DNA of 64,000 nt from Williamsia sterculiae (lineage in GTDB: Bacteria > Actinomycetota > Actinomycetes > Mycobacteriales > Mycobacteriaceae), in the NCBI RefSeq assembly GCF_900156495.1, contig NZ_FTNT01000006.1, positions 62,001 through 126,000 on the forward strand. Reading direction: 5' to 3'. The position numbers and the translations under genes are program-made. Below, one piece after another: positions 1 to 8,437 of this stretch (positions are counted from its first letter, which is position 1; each line of letters begins with the position of its first letter). The notes beneath the pieces are model-generated. The model saw only the letters and a list, made by a program, of their open reading frames with translations, ran no database searches and had not been told where the DNA came from.

Positions 1-46
1 CAACGGACACGAGCACCGCCACGAACACTGACGGCCGATCCCTCAC
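1..46 (-). CDS. 5' end of an unidentified gene running off the window (partial)
   Basis: Only about 15 codons are visible. A GTG at 46-44 overlaps the TGA of the preceding minus-strand gene (43-45) in a GTGA arrangement, the usual translational coupling of this genome. The visible residues are an Arg/Asp/Arg/Pro start followed by a valine-rich hydrophobic run, which would suit a signal peptide or first membrane helix. The function cannot be read. It could also be a chance overlap. Confidence 0.35.
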   Translation of the reverse strand, partial: MRDRPSVFVAVLVSV

Positions 47-1356
47 ACCAAACTGTCGAGGGCCCGTTCCAGTGCGGCGACATATCGCGCGAACACCGGT
101 CGCGCCGCGGCCCCGCCGAGGACCGACACGGTGACCGTGTCGCCGAGACCGTGTACCCCATGGGTCAGTGACTGCACCGGCGAGAGCGCCGGGAAACCCG
201 CGGTGAAGGCGACCGGGGCACCCGCGAGCGTCAGGTCGGCCACCCCGCGATTCACCGACGACACCACGGTGTGTCCGGTGACGGTGTGGGGAACCACCGT
301 CGGATCGAACTGACGCACCCCGAGCCGTAACAGCGCGGCGGGTACCGCACGGTTCACCGCGGCCTGTCGGGCGAAGACAGGATGCTCGCCGCGACGTCGG
401 GCTCCGGCGAGGTCGGCGGCGATCAATCCCGCTCGTGTGTCGGCGTCGCCGACGTCGGTGTGCAGATCGATGCCGACGTTGCGGAAGTGGTTGCGCGCCG
501 AACGCTCTCCGGGCTTTCCGACGGTCACCTCTGCCGACCAGTCGAATGTATCCGGTTCGACGGCGATGTCGCAGAGCGCGGCGCCGACCGCGGTCAGCGC
601 ACCCACCGTCACCGCGTGTCGTCCACCCATCCGCAGCAGGGCGGCGTCGCGCACGATGCAGTGCGCCCACCGCACCGAACCCGGGTCTGCATTGAACCCA
701 CTGCGCGGCCTCCCCGGCGTCGGGGTCGGGATCCGTTCGGCGGCGACATCGTCCCGATAGTGCGCGTCGGCGCGGGCCACCGTCCGACCACCGGCGAACA
801 ACCGGACCACCTGCCCCGGCATACGGCCGAGACCGCGAGCCGCGGCCGTCCACCGCCCGAGTCGTTCGTCGGTCACCGGTACGCCGGTGAGGTCACCACC
901 GAACAGTGCTCGAGCGATGTCCGCGCTCACCCGCCCGTCGGCCGCGGCATGCGAGATCTGCAGCACCGCCACCGTTGCCGCACCGGACACCGTCGGGGTG
1001 CCGATCACTCCGGCGAACAGGTGCAGCCGCCACACCTGCCGTCGGGCGTCGAGTTGGTCGGCCATCATCCCGGTCACCGACCGCAGGCACTCGTCCCAGC
1101 CGAGATCGGTTGCGTGCACGACGATCTGCGACCGCTGCGGCACCCGGTCCACCCACCACGGGTGGTCGCAGGCACCGGGGACCTCGCAGACCACCTGTCC
1201 CAGTTCACCGATGCGGGCCGACCTGGCCAACAACTCGTCGGTGAGAGCCGAGTCGACGGCGCCGCGACCCGCGAAGCAGTACAGCAGGAACTGGTCATTG
1301 GGGATGCTCGCCGACATCCACAGGGTCTGGGCGTCGGTGGCGGTCAGCCGCTGCAC
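43..1356 (-). CDS. WS/DGAT-like acyltransferase family protein, atypical active site
   Basis: This 437-residue protein resembles the wax ester synthase / diacylglycerol acyltransferase family, which makes storage lipids from acyl-CoA. The N-terminus (LTATDAQTLWMSASIP) matches the family's opening, and HAAADG at residues 136-141 sits where the HHxxxDG catalytic motif belongs. The first histidine of that motif is serine here, and the C-terminal NVPGP-like motif is not recognisable, so activity is uncertain; known divergent paralogues may act on other acyl acceptors. The GTG start at 1356 follows a TACGGT -10 element by six bases, which suggests a leaderless mRNA. The stop overlaps the next gene's GTG. 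Confidence 0.7.
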   Translation of the reverse strand: MQRLTATDAQTLWMSASIPNDQFLLYCFAGRGAVDSALTDELLARSARIGELGQVVCEVPGACDHPWWVDRVPQRSQIVVHATDLGWDECLRSVTGMMADQLDARRQVWRLHLFAGVIGTPTVSGAATVAVLQISHAAADGRVSADIARALFGGDLTGVPVTDERLGRWTAAARGLGRMPGQVVRLFAGGRTVARADAHYRDDVAAERIPTPTPGRPRSGFNADPGSVRWAHCIVRDAALLRMGGRHAVTVGALTAVGAALCDIAVEPDTFDWSAEVTVGKPGERSARNHFRNVGIDLHTDVGDADTRAGLIAADLAGARRRGEHPVFARQAAVNRAVPAALLRLGVRQFDPTVVPHTVTGHTVVSSVNRGVADLTLAGAPVAFTAGFPALSPVQSLTHGVHGLGDTVTVSVLGGAAARPVFARYVAALERALDSLV

Positions 1357-1362
1357 CGGGCG

Positions 1363-1368
1363 ACCGTA
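1363..1368 (-). promoter_or_regulatory. -10 element, leaderless promoter of the WS/DGAT-like gene
   Basis: TACGGT on the minus strand ends six bases before the GTG at 1356. This fits TANNNT with transcription starting at the start codon. No ribosome binding site is seen. Confidence 0.45.
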
Positions 1369-1392
1369 ACACCGCCGGAGGCGCGGCGAGTG

Positions 1393-2598
1393 TCAGCTAC
1401 GCGCGCCGGCGCTCCACGCGTAGGGCAGGTCGGCACCGTTGAGCACGTGGTCCCCGATGGCTCGCTCCTTGAAGATGACCGGGTTGTGCACCGAGATCGT
1501 GCGGGCGTTGCGCCAGTGCCGGTCCAGTCGCAGTTGTTCGGAGGTGATGGATGCGCCGCCCACCTCGAACAGTTCGCTGGTCGCAGGCACCACCAGTCCG
1601 ATCACCGCGACCTGCGCCTGGGCCGACGCGAGCTCGGCCTCGTCCAGCAACGCCTCGTCGGTGGCGCCCTGATCGAGCACCCGGTCCAGCACGTCGGCCA
1701 CCGACAACACCGTGGCACGGGCCGAATATGCTGCGGCGGAGAGCTTCCCGATCACCTGTTGCACCAGCGGATCCTCCCGCGGCAGGTCGGCAGCGGCGTG
1801 GGTGTAGCTGCGGGTGCGCCTCCGCACCCACTCGGCGGCGTCGGAGGTGGCGCGCTGGGCGATGCCGGCGAGCACCGCGAGCTGCACCAGCTGCAGCAGG
1901 GAGGTGCCGTATGTCCGTCCGGCCGTCCCGTATCCGGGACCCAGAACCCGGTCGTCGGCCACCGCGACGTCGTGGAATTCGGTGGTTCCGCTGGCCGTCA
2001 ACCGCTGACCGAATCCGTTCCAGTCATCGTGCTGGACCACCCCGTCCGCGTCGGCATCGACGAGCACCGACACCCGTTCACCGTCGCGGTCGGCCGCGAC
2101 CAGGATCCGGTCGGAGTACAGGCTGCCGGTGCTGTAGTACTTCGTGCCGTTGAGCAGCCACCGTTCACCGTCGCGTTTGAGCGTGGTCCGGTAACGGTCC
2201 ACCGCGCCCACCCCCGGCTCGGTGATGGCGTTACCGACCAGCAGCCCGTCGGCCGCTGCCCGCAGCCATCGCTCCCGCTCGGCACCGGGTCGGGCCAGCC
2301 GTTGATCCTCGACGAAGCTCCAGTGCACCCGCAGGGCTTGCGGCAGATTCGATTCGGCGGCGGCGAGGTCGATGAGCAGCCGGAACAGCTGCCGCAGCGA
2401 CACCCCGAATCCCCCGAACTCCACCGGCACCCGCAACGCACCGAACCCGGCCTCACGCAGCCAACCGATTTCGTCGTAGGCCAGCGTCCGATCGACCTCC
2501 CGGTCCACCGCACCCGCGGCGATCCGCTGGAACACCGGCCCGAAACGGGCGTCGAGTTCGGCATCGGTGGCGGCATGGGCGACGGGAGTGGTCGTCAC
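1393..2598 (-). CDS. acyl-CoA dehydrogenase-fold flavin oxidoreductase, SfnB/DszC-like
   Basis: The 401-residue product has the acyl-CoA dehydrogenase fold, but its C-terminal segment (HNPVIFKERAIGDHVLNG) is typical of the SfnB/DszC branch, FMN-dependent enzymes that oxidise sulfur or nitrogen compounds. The middle part contains GNAITEPGVGAVDRYRT and an LNGTKYYSTGS segment, matching the flavin and substrate region of the fold. The GTG at 2598 is preferred because AGAGGA lies seven bases upstream; the frame stays open further upstream without a family-like sequence. It lies 50 kb from the paired luciferase-type monooxygenases at 53.6-56.2 kb, enzymes of a class that also serves organosulfur use. 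The substrate is unknown. Confidence 0.7.
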   Translation of the reverse strand: MTTTPVAHAATDAELDARFGPVFQRIAAGAVDREVDRTLAYDEIGWLREAGFGALRVPVEFGGFGVSLRQLFRLLIDLAAAESNLPQALRVHWSFVEDQRLARPGAERERWLRAAADGLLVGNAITEPGVGAVDRYRTTLKRDGERWLLNGTKYYSTGSLYSDRILVAADRDGERVSVLVDADADGVVQHDDWNGFGQRLTASGTTEFHDVAVADDRVLGPGYGTAGRTYGTSLLQLVQLAVLAGIAQRATSDAAEWVRRRTRSYTHAAADLPREDPLVQQVIGKLSAAAYSARATVLSVADVLDRVLDQGATDEALLDEAELASAQAQVAVIGLVVPATSELFEVGGASITSEQLRLDRHWRNARTISVHNPVIFKERAIGDHVLNGADLPYAWSAGARS

Positions 2599-2708
2599 GG
2601 TGAGTCCTCTCTGACGGAGATCACAGGTGTCTGATGACGGGATGCGTGGCGAGTGTCGGGCACGTATCCCCCGCCCGCCACCGTTGTGCGCGGCCTGATC
2701 CCAACGCC

Positions 2709-3896
2709 TCACACCGGAACGTCGACGCGTACCGTCCATCCGCCCCCGGACTGTCCACCGTCGGGACCGGCCGTGGCGTGGGCGCCGATGGCCCCGGCCC
2801 GTTCCCGGATGCCCACCAGCCCCATTCCGCCGCCGCCCGTCGAGTCCGCGGGCACGGTGCCCGCCTCGTTGTGGACCTCGACGACCAGCGAACCGTCGGT
2901 GACCGTCGCGATCCGTACCGCGACCCGCGCCCCCGGTGCGTAGCGGCGGGCGTTGGTCAACGCCTCCTGCACGATCCGGATCAGGGCTTGCGTGGTCGTT
3001 CCCGACAGCCGCGGTTCCTCACCGTCCACCTCGAGGTGTTCGTGGTCCCCGACCATCATCGCCTCGACCGCCGGGATGAGGTGCAGGGTCTCCGCACGCA
3101 GCGCGTAGACCGCCGCCCGCGCCTCGGTCAGACCTCGCGCCACCATCGTCTGCGCCTCCAGCACGGTGCGGTGGGCGTCGTCGATCCGCTTGTCCTCCAA
3201 CAGCGCATCGGCCAGGTTGAGCTGCATGTTGACCCCCGACAACGAATGCGCGAGCACGTCGTGCAGGTCCCTGGCCATGCGCGCGCGCTCGTCGAGGGCC
3301 GCCGCGTGCGCCTCGGATGCCGCTGCCCGGCGGGTCTGCTCGACCATCTCGTGCGCCAACTCCAGGGCACGGATACGTTCGCGACGGTTCATCCCGATCA
3401 ACACCGGCAGCCCCACGGTCAGGGAGACGATGACCAGCTCGGAACCGAAGGTGACGACGGTGGCGATCACCGCGACGGTACTGCCCAACAGTGCGACACC
3501 GATCGCCGGTCGTCGCGGCAGACGGAACCCGGCGTTACCGCAGACGAAGAACGGCACCGCGGTGGCAACACTCGTCGGGTAGCAGGCGAACAGCAGACCC
3601 CCGGCGACAGCGGCGACCGCCAGCACCACGGTCCGGGGAAGCGGACCCAGGCGGGTGTCCGGGATCGCTGCCGACATCATGGTCACCGTGGCGACCAGCA
3701 TCAGGATCAGTCCATAGAGCGCGTGACCGGTGACGCCCAGCGGTGACACCGTGGCCCAGGCGAGGATGAGGATCGCTATCCGCAGCAGCGGGTTGACCCG
3801 CAGGCTGACCACGTCGACGGTGGCGCCGACCGGGACCCCCGTGTCGTGCACCTCTCGACCCAGCACCCGCTCTCGCCAGCCCGGTCGGGGCCTCAT
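2709..3896 (-). CDS. membrane sensor histidine kinase, NarL/DesK type (orphan)
   Basis: This 395-residue two-component sensor kinase has about five to six hydrophobic segments between residues 37 and 165, then the dimerisation/phosphoacceptor box (RMARDLHDVLAHSLSG) with His212, and a HATPase_c domain containing an N-box (EALTNARRYAP) and the glycine-rich GGGGMGLVGIRERA. That combination defines the HisKA_3 class, normally paired with a LuxR-type response regulator. No response regulator is encoded next to it. The ATG at 3896 overlaps the TGA of the dihydroxyacetone kinase gene (ATGA), so the kinase is probably translated from the same mRNA. The signal sensed is unknown. Confidence 0.85.
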   Translation of the reverse strand: MRPRPGWRERVLGREVHDTGVPVGATVDVVSLRVNPLLRIAILILAWATVSPLGVTGHALYGLILMLVATVTMMSAAIPDTRLGPLPRTVVLAVAAVAGGLLFACYPTSVATAVPFFVCGNAGFRLPRRPAIGVALLGSTVAVIATVVTFGSELVIVSLTVGLPVLIGMNRRERIRALELAHEMVEQTRRAAASEAHAAALDERARMARDLHDVLAHSLSGVNMQLNLADALLEDKRIDDAHRTVLEAQTMVARGLTEARAAVYALRAETLHLIPAVEAMMVGDHEHLEVDGEEPRLSGTTTQALIRIVQEALTNARRYAPGARVAVRIATVTDGSLVVEVHNEAGTVPADSTGGGGMGLVGIRERAGAIGAHATAGPDGGQSGGGWTVRVDVPV

Positions 3897-5554
3897 GGCG
3901 TGTCCGCAGCCGCGGCGAACAACCAGGCGATCACCAGGGCGCCGGGGTCGACCACCCCGCGCGTGGCATCGCCCAGATAGCTCGCCCGTCCCTTGCCCGC
4001 GGCGCGGTCGCGCGTCGAATCGGCCCCACGGGTCGCGGCGTCCGCGGCCGCGGCCAGATCGAGGTGATCGTCGAGCGCGTCGACGGCCGGACTCAAGGCA
4101 TCGACGACAGTGTTGTCGCCCACCCGCGCCCCACCGAGTTCCACGATCTCGGCGAGTGCGCGAGCCGCACCCGGACGCAGGTACTCGGTACGATCGCCCG
4201 ATTGCCCGGCCGCCCGGGCCAGCTCTCGGAACAGGATGCCGAACACCGCCCCGGAGGTACCGCCCGCCCGGACCAGGAACGACGTGCTCAGGGCGTGCAG
4301 GACATCGTGATCGCTGCCGCGCAGCGGCACGGCGAAATGACCGAGGGCCGCGGCCAGGTTGGTACCGAAGTCCCCGTCGCCGGCCCGGCGGTCGAGATCG
4401 GTCAGCTCCTCCACCGAATCCCGCACCCGCTCGACGAATCGCGTCACCCACGGACACACCGCGCCGGTGTCGGCGGAATCGTCGGGTTCGGCGATCGTGC
4501 CGTCGACCAGTGCGCCCACCCCGACCGCGGTCCGCGGCCACCCGGGTGCGGTGGTCGGGGCATCCCACAGTTCGCTCACCTCGTCGTCGGACCGGGCCAC
4601 CGTGATCGACACCCCCGACATGTCGAGGGCGGTCACCAGCGTGCCCACCAGACAGCGGTCCACCCGGACCCCGCGGTGTTCCAGGTTCGCCGCGACCTCA
4701 CCGAACACCAGGTTCAACTCCAGCGGATGGGCCGCACCGAGGCCGTTGACCACGACGATCACCCGTTCACCAGCCCGCAGACCGAGCGACGTGACGATCC
4801 GGTCGAGCAGGTCGGCGACGGTGTCCGTGGCGTCACGCCGCGGCACCCGGTCCAGCCCGGGCTCGCCGTGGATACCGATACCGACCTCCATCTCACCGAT
4901 CGCCAGGTCGAAGGACGGTCGGTGCGCACCCGGGGCTGTCGGCGCGGCGGTGGCCACCGCCATGCTGCGGGCACCGTCCGCGATCCGCTGCCCCAGGGCG
5001 GCGACGTCGTCGAGGCTGTCACCGCGATCCGCGGCCGCCCCGCAGATCTTCTCCACCACGACGGTGGCGCCGGTCCCACGACGACCGGGACCGGTGTCCG
5101 ACTCGGTGGCGACGTCGTCGGCGACGAGGACCGTGGCGGTGCGGATCCCCTCGTCGGCCACCAGCCGCCGCGCGACCCGGAAGTTCATCACATCGCCGGT
5201 GTAGTTCTTCACGATGTGCAGTACACCGGCACCGGTGTCGGCGGCGCGGGTCGCCGCGGCGATCTGCAGGGCGTTGGGTGAGGTGAAGACGAGGCCGGGG
5301 CAGACGGCGGTGAGCATCCCGTCGCCGATGAAACCGGAGTGCAACGGCTCGTGTCCGGAGCCGCCACCGGAGACCAGAGCGACCCGACCGTCGGGCAACG
5401 GGGTACGGCGGATGAGGAAACCGGGATCGCGGCGCCACACGATGTCGGGATTCGCCGCCACCAGCCCGCGCACCGCATCCGACAGGAAGCTCTGCGCATC
5501 GTTGCGGAGAAATGTGTCGGTCGGACCCGCTGCCCGGGTCGGATCAGTGCCCAT
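3893..5554 (-). CDS. dihydroxyacetone kinase, fused DhaK-DhaL, ATP-dependent type
   Basis: The protein (553 aa) phosphorylates dihydroxyacetone to dihydroxyacetone phosphate. The DhaK domain (about 1-335) contains VSGGGSGHEP at 61-70 and GIGIHGEPG, whose His229 should bind the substrate covalently. The C-terminal DhaL domain (about 355-553) contains DRRAGDGDFGTNL, the Asp-rich Mg-ADP-binding motif. Having both domains on one chain points to direct use of ATP rather than phosphotransferase coupling. A TAGGGT -10 element seven bases before the ATG suggests a leaderless mRNA. Its stop overlaps the start of the downstream sensor kinase. Confidence 0.9.
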   Translation of the reverse strand: MGTDPTRAAGPTDTFLRNDAQSFLSDAVRGLVAANPDIVWRRDPGFLIRRTPLPDGRVALVSGGGSGHEPLHSGFIGDGMLTAVCPGLVFTSPNALQIAAATRAADTGAGVLHIVKNYTGDVMNFRVARRLVADEGIRTATVLVADDVATESDTGPGRRGTGATVVVEKICGAAADRGDSLDDVAALGQRIADGARSMAVATAAPTAPGAHRPSFDLAIGEMEVGIGIHGEPGLDRVPRRDATDTVADLLDRIVTSLGLRAGERVIVVVNGLGAAHPLELNLVFGEVAANLEHRGVRVDRCLVGTLVTALDMSGVSITVARSDDEVSELWDAPTTAPGWPRTAVGVGALVDGTIAEPDDSADTGAVCPWVTRFVERVRDSVEELTDLDRRAGDGDFGTNLAAALGHFAVPLRGSDHDVLHALSTSFLVRAGGTSGAVFGILFRELARAAGQSGDRTEYLRPGAARALAEIVELGGARVGDNTVVDALSPAVDALDDHLDLAAAADAATRGADSTRDRAAGKGRASYLGDATRGVVDPGALVIAWLFAAAADTP

Positions 5555-5561
5555 GACCTCG

Positions 5562-5567
5562 ACCCTA
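5562..5567 (-). promoter_or_regulatory. -10 element, leaderless promoter of the dihydroxyacetone kinase gene
   Basis: TAGGGT on the minus strand lies seven bases before the ATG at 5554. It is close to the divergent -10 of the helicase gene at 5610-5615, so this 68-bp gap is a compact bidirectional promoter region. Confidence 0.45.
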
Positions 5568-5609
5568 ACCGCCGCGGCACACCCGCCGATCGCTGTCCGA
5601 CGGGACCTC

Positions 5610-5615
5610 TACGGT
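5610..5615 (+). promoter_or_regulatory. -10 element, leaderless promoter of the RecQ-like gene
   Basis: TACGGT lies seven bases before the ATG at 5623. The alternative GTG at 5614 falls inside this element, which favours the ATG. Confidence 0.45.
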
Positions 5616-5622
5616 GGCTTCC

Positions 5623-7704
5623 ATGGACCTCTCCCCGACCCGCACGCAGGTCGCCGACCGCGTCATCGCGGCGCTCGCCGGTGACGACGCCGCGCTGCGG
5701 GACGACCAGCTGCGCGCCGTCACCGCCCTGGTCACCCCGGGTTCGCGAGTACTGGTGGTCCAGGCCACCGGATGGGGCAAGTCGGCGGTGTACTGGACGG
5801 CGACCGCCATCCGGCGTCACGAGGGCGCCGGACCCACGCTGGTGGTCTCGCCGCTGCTGTCCCTCATGCGCGACCAGGTCGCCGCCGCAGAACGGGCGGG
5901 CCTGCGGGCCGCGACGGTCAACTCGTCGAACGTCGGCGACTGGGAGACCATCGAGGGACGGTTGCGCGACGGGGACATCGACGTGCTCCTGGTCTCGCCG
6001 GAACGGCTGGCCAACCCGGGTTTCGGCCGCCGGGTCCTGGACAGCGTCGGGGGCGATCTCGGACTGTTGGTTGTCGATGAGGCGCACGCGGTGTCGGACT
6101 GGGGTCACGACTTCCGGCCCGACTACCGCCGTGTGGCCGACGTGCTGCAGCGGCTGAACCCGGACACCCCCGTGTTGGCGACCACCGCGACCGCCAATGC
6201 CCGCGTGACCGCCGACGTCGCCGCGCAGCTCGGGTCGGCGACCCTGGTGTTGCGCGGGCCGCTCGCCCGCACGTCCCTGCGACTCAACGTGCTTCCCGAC
6301 ATGACACCGCTGGACCGATACGGCTGGGTTGTCGACAACATCGAGCGGCTGACCGGGTCCGGGATCGTCTATGTACTCACCGTCGCCGACGCCGACCGAC
6401 TCGTCGAAGCCGTGCGCGCCGTGCACGGAGACGACGTCGCGGTGGCCGCGTACACGGGTGCCCTGGACGCCGACACCCGGCATCGTCTGGAGGACTCCCT
6501 GCGCGACAACGAGATCAAGGCGTTGATCGCCACATCGGCGTTGGGGATGGGCTACGACAAGCCCGATCTGGGTTTCGTGGTGCATGTCGGATCGCCCCCG
6601 TCACCGGTGGCCTACTACCAACAGGTGGGCCGCGCGGGCCGCGCCATCGACACCGCCGAGGTCGTGCTGCTGCCGTCGACCGCCGATCGTGGCGTGTGGG
6701 ACTACTTCGCGACCGCCACCATCCCCGACCCGCGCCAGATGTCCACCCTGCTCGAGGCGCTCGGCGGTCCCGACGACCCGATGTCGGTACCGGATCTGGA
6801 GGCGCGCACGGGTATCCGCCGCACCCGCGTGGAGCTGATGCTCAAACAACTCGCGGTGGACGGTGCGGTGGAGCGCACGACAGCGGGATGGCACGGTACC
6901 GGCATTCCGTGGACCTACGACGGTGACCACTACGACGGCATCATCGCCACCCGCCGGCGCGAAGCCGACATCATGTCGGCGTACACCCGAGGCGAGCGCT
7001 GTCTGATGGCGCTGCTCACCGAATCACTCGACGATCCGGACACGTCGCCGTGTGGACGCTGTTCGGTGTGCCGCGGCGAGCTGTCACCCGGCCTGACCGA
7101 CTCCGTGGACCCGACCACCGCGCGGGTGATCGCCGCGGAACTACGCACCGCGGCGCACCGGTGGGAGCCGCGCAAGATGTGGCCGGGTGGTGCGTTCGGG
7201 TCGCGGGGTCGGATCCCGGCCGGGCAGCTCGCCGAGACCGGCAGGGTGCTCATCCATGCCGATGCACCGGAGTGGGCCGAGACCCTGCGCGATGCGCACG
7301 CGGGTGGGCCCGAAGCGGTGTCGGAGATCGCCGACGCGGCGGTGAGCACCCTGGCCGGGTGGCGCTCCGAGTGGTCGGCGCGTCCGGACGTGATCGTCGC
7401 GCTGGGGGTGACCGACCCGACATTGACCGTCGCCGTCGCCGACCACGTCGCCGCCGTGGGTCGGTTACCGCAGCGGACCTGGACCGTGGCCGACCGCCCG
7501 CGCCCCGATCGCGAATCGTCGGGTGCCGAGGAGGCGGCGCTGTGGCGTGACCTGCTCACCGACCCGCCGGAGGTGGCGGGAGCGACGGTGTTGCTGCTGG
7601 TCGACAGCTCGTCGACCGGATGGTCGGTGACGGTCGCGGCCTCGGTGCTGCGGTCGGCGGGAGCCCGCGCTGTGCTCCCTCTGGTCGTGCATCGTCCTGC
7701 CTGA
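5623..7704 (+). CDS. RecQ-family ATP-dependent DNA helicase with PRTase-like C-terminal domain
   Basis: This superfamily 2 DNA helicase of 693 residues has Walker A ATGWGKS near residue 50, DEAH in VVDEAHAVSDWGHDFRPDYRR, motif III ATTATAN and motif VI QQVGRAGRA. A four-cysteine RecQ zinc site follows (GERCLMALL, then CGRCSVCRG). The last 200 residues do not look like an HRDC domain; they contain hydrophobic beta-strand patterns and TVLLLVDSSSTGWSVTVAA, which resembles the phosphate-binding loop of type I phosphoribosyltransferases. The likely role is unwinding of recombination or repair intermediates. The ATG at 5623 is chosen from the -10 spacing; a GTG at 5614 is the alternative. Confidence 0.88.
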   Translation: MDLSPTRTQVADRVIAALAGDDAALRDDQLRAVTALVTPGSRVLVVQATGWGKSAVYWTATAIRRHEGAGPTLVVSPLLSLMRDQVAAAERAGLRAATVNSSNVGDWETIEGRLRDGDIDVLLVSPERLANPGFGRRVLDSVGGDLGLLVVDEAHAVSDWGHDFRPDYRRVADVLQRLNPDTPVLATTATANARVTADVAAQLGSATLVLRGPLARTSLRLNVLPDMTPLDRYGWVVDNIERLTGSGIVYVLTVADADRLVEAVRAVHGDDVAVAAYTGALDADTRHRLEDSLRDNEIKALIATSALGMGYDKPDLGFVVHVGSPPSPVAYYQQVGRAGRAIDTAEVVLLPSTADRGVWDYFATATIPDPRQMSTLLEALGGPDDPMSVPDLEARTGIRRTRVELMLKQLAVDGAVERTTAGWHGTGIPWTYDGDHYDGIIATRRREADIMSAYTRGERCLMALLTESLDDPDTSPCGRCSVCRGELSPGLTDSVDPTTARVIAAELRTAAHRWEPRKMWPGGAFGSRGRIPAGQLAETGRVLIHADAPEWAETLRDAHAGGPEAVSEIADAAVSTLAGWRSEWSARPDVIVALGVTDPTLTVAVADHVAAVGRLPQRTWTVADRPRPDRESSGAEEAALWRDLLTDPPEVAGATVLLLVDSSSTGWSVTVAASVLRSAGARAVLPLVVHRPA

Positions 7705-7782
7705 CCTCACCACGCGAGGAATAGCAACCCACCGACGGCATGTTCGTGCTGTGCAGACATTCAGATCAACCGGGAGGTAGCA

Positions 7783-8427
7783 ATGGCGCACATCTCGATC
7801 ATCGGCGGACACGGCAAGATCGCCCTGCGGCTCGCGCGGCTGCTCAGCGAGGCCGGACACGACGTCACCTCGATCATCCGCAACCCCGACCAGACCGGCG
7901 ACGTCACCGCGACGGGTGCGAATGCCCGGGTGGCCGACGTCTCCGAACTCGACACCGCAGGATTGTCGGCGCTGCTCTCGGGCAGCGATGCGGTGGTCTG
8001 GTCGGCGGGCGCCGGTGGCGGGGATGCCTCGCGTACCTACGCCGTGGATCGGGATGCGGCCATCCGCTCGATCGACGCCGCAGCCGAGGCGGGGGTGCGG
8101 CGCTACGTGCTGGTGTCGTACTTCGGGGCCTCGCTGAACCACGGCGTCTCCGAGGACAGCTCGTTCTATGCGTACGCCGAGGCCAAGGCCGAAGCCGACG
8201 AACACCTGCGCAAGTCCGCTCTGGACTGGACGATCGTGGCGCCGAGTTCACTCACCGACGACGAGGGCACCGGCACTATCGACGTCCACGCCGACTCGTC
8301 ATCGCAGGTCAGCCGCGACGACGTGGCCGCGGTGATCGCCGCCGTCATCGACACGCCATCGACCGTGCACCGATTCATCGCGTTCAACCACGGCGACACC
8401 CCCATCGGCGAGGCCCTCGCCGCGTAG
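7783..8427 (+). CDS. NAD(P)-binding atypical SDR / NmrA-like protein
   Basis: A Rossmann-fold protein of 214 residues begins with SIIGGHGKIALRLARLL, a GGxGxxA dinucleotide-binding motif. The segment ending YAYAEAKAEADEHL and the following WTIVAPSSLTDDEG match the small YwnB/NmrA-like group, whose members are usually predicted oxidoreductases or redox sensors. GGGAGG lies a few bases upstream of the ATG. It sits between the helicase gene and convergent ctaG; no substrate can be deduced. Confidence 0.8.
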   Translation: MAHISIIGGHGKIALRLARLLSEAGHDVTSIIRNPDQTGDVTATGANARVADVSELDTAGLSALLSGSDAVVWSAGAGGGDASRTYAVDRDAAIRSIDAAAEAGVRRYVLVSYFGASLNHGVSEDSSFYAYAEAKAEADEHLRKSALDWTIVAPSSLTDDEGTGTIDVHADSSSQVSRDDVAAVIAAVIDTPSTVHRFIAFNHGDTPIGEALAA

Positions 8428-8437
8428 CGGGAACTCC

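Noticed and set aside
382-2634. A 750-codon open frame on the plus strand
   Set aside because: It lies antisense to the WS/DGAT-like and SfnB/DszC-like genes, its composition (Arg, Gly, His, Pro) is that of a GC-rich shadow, and it has no family motif.
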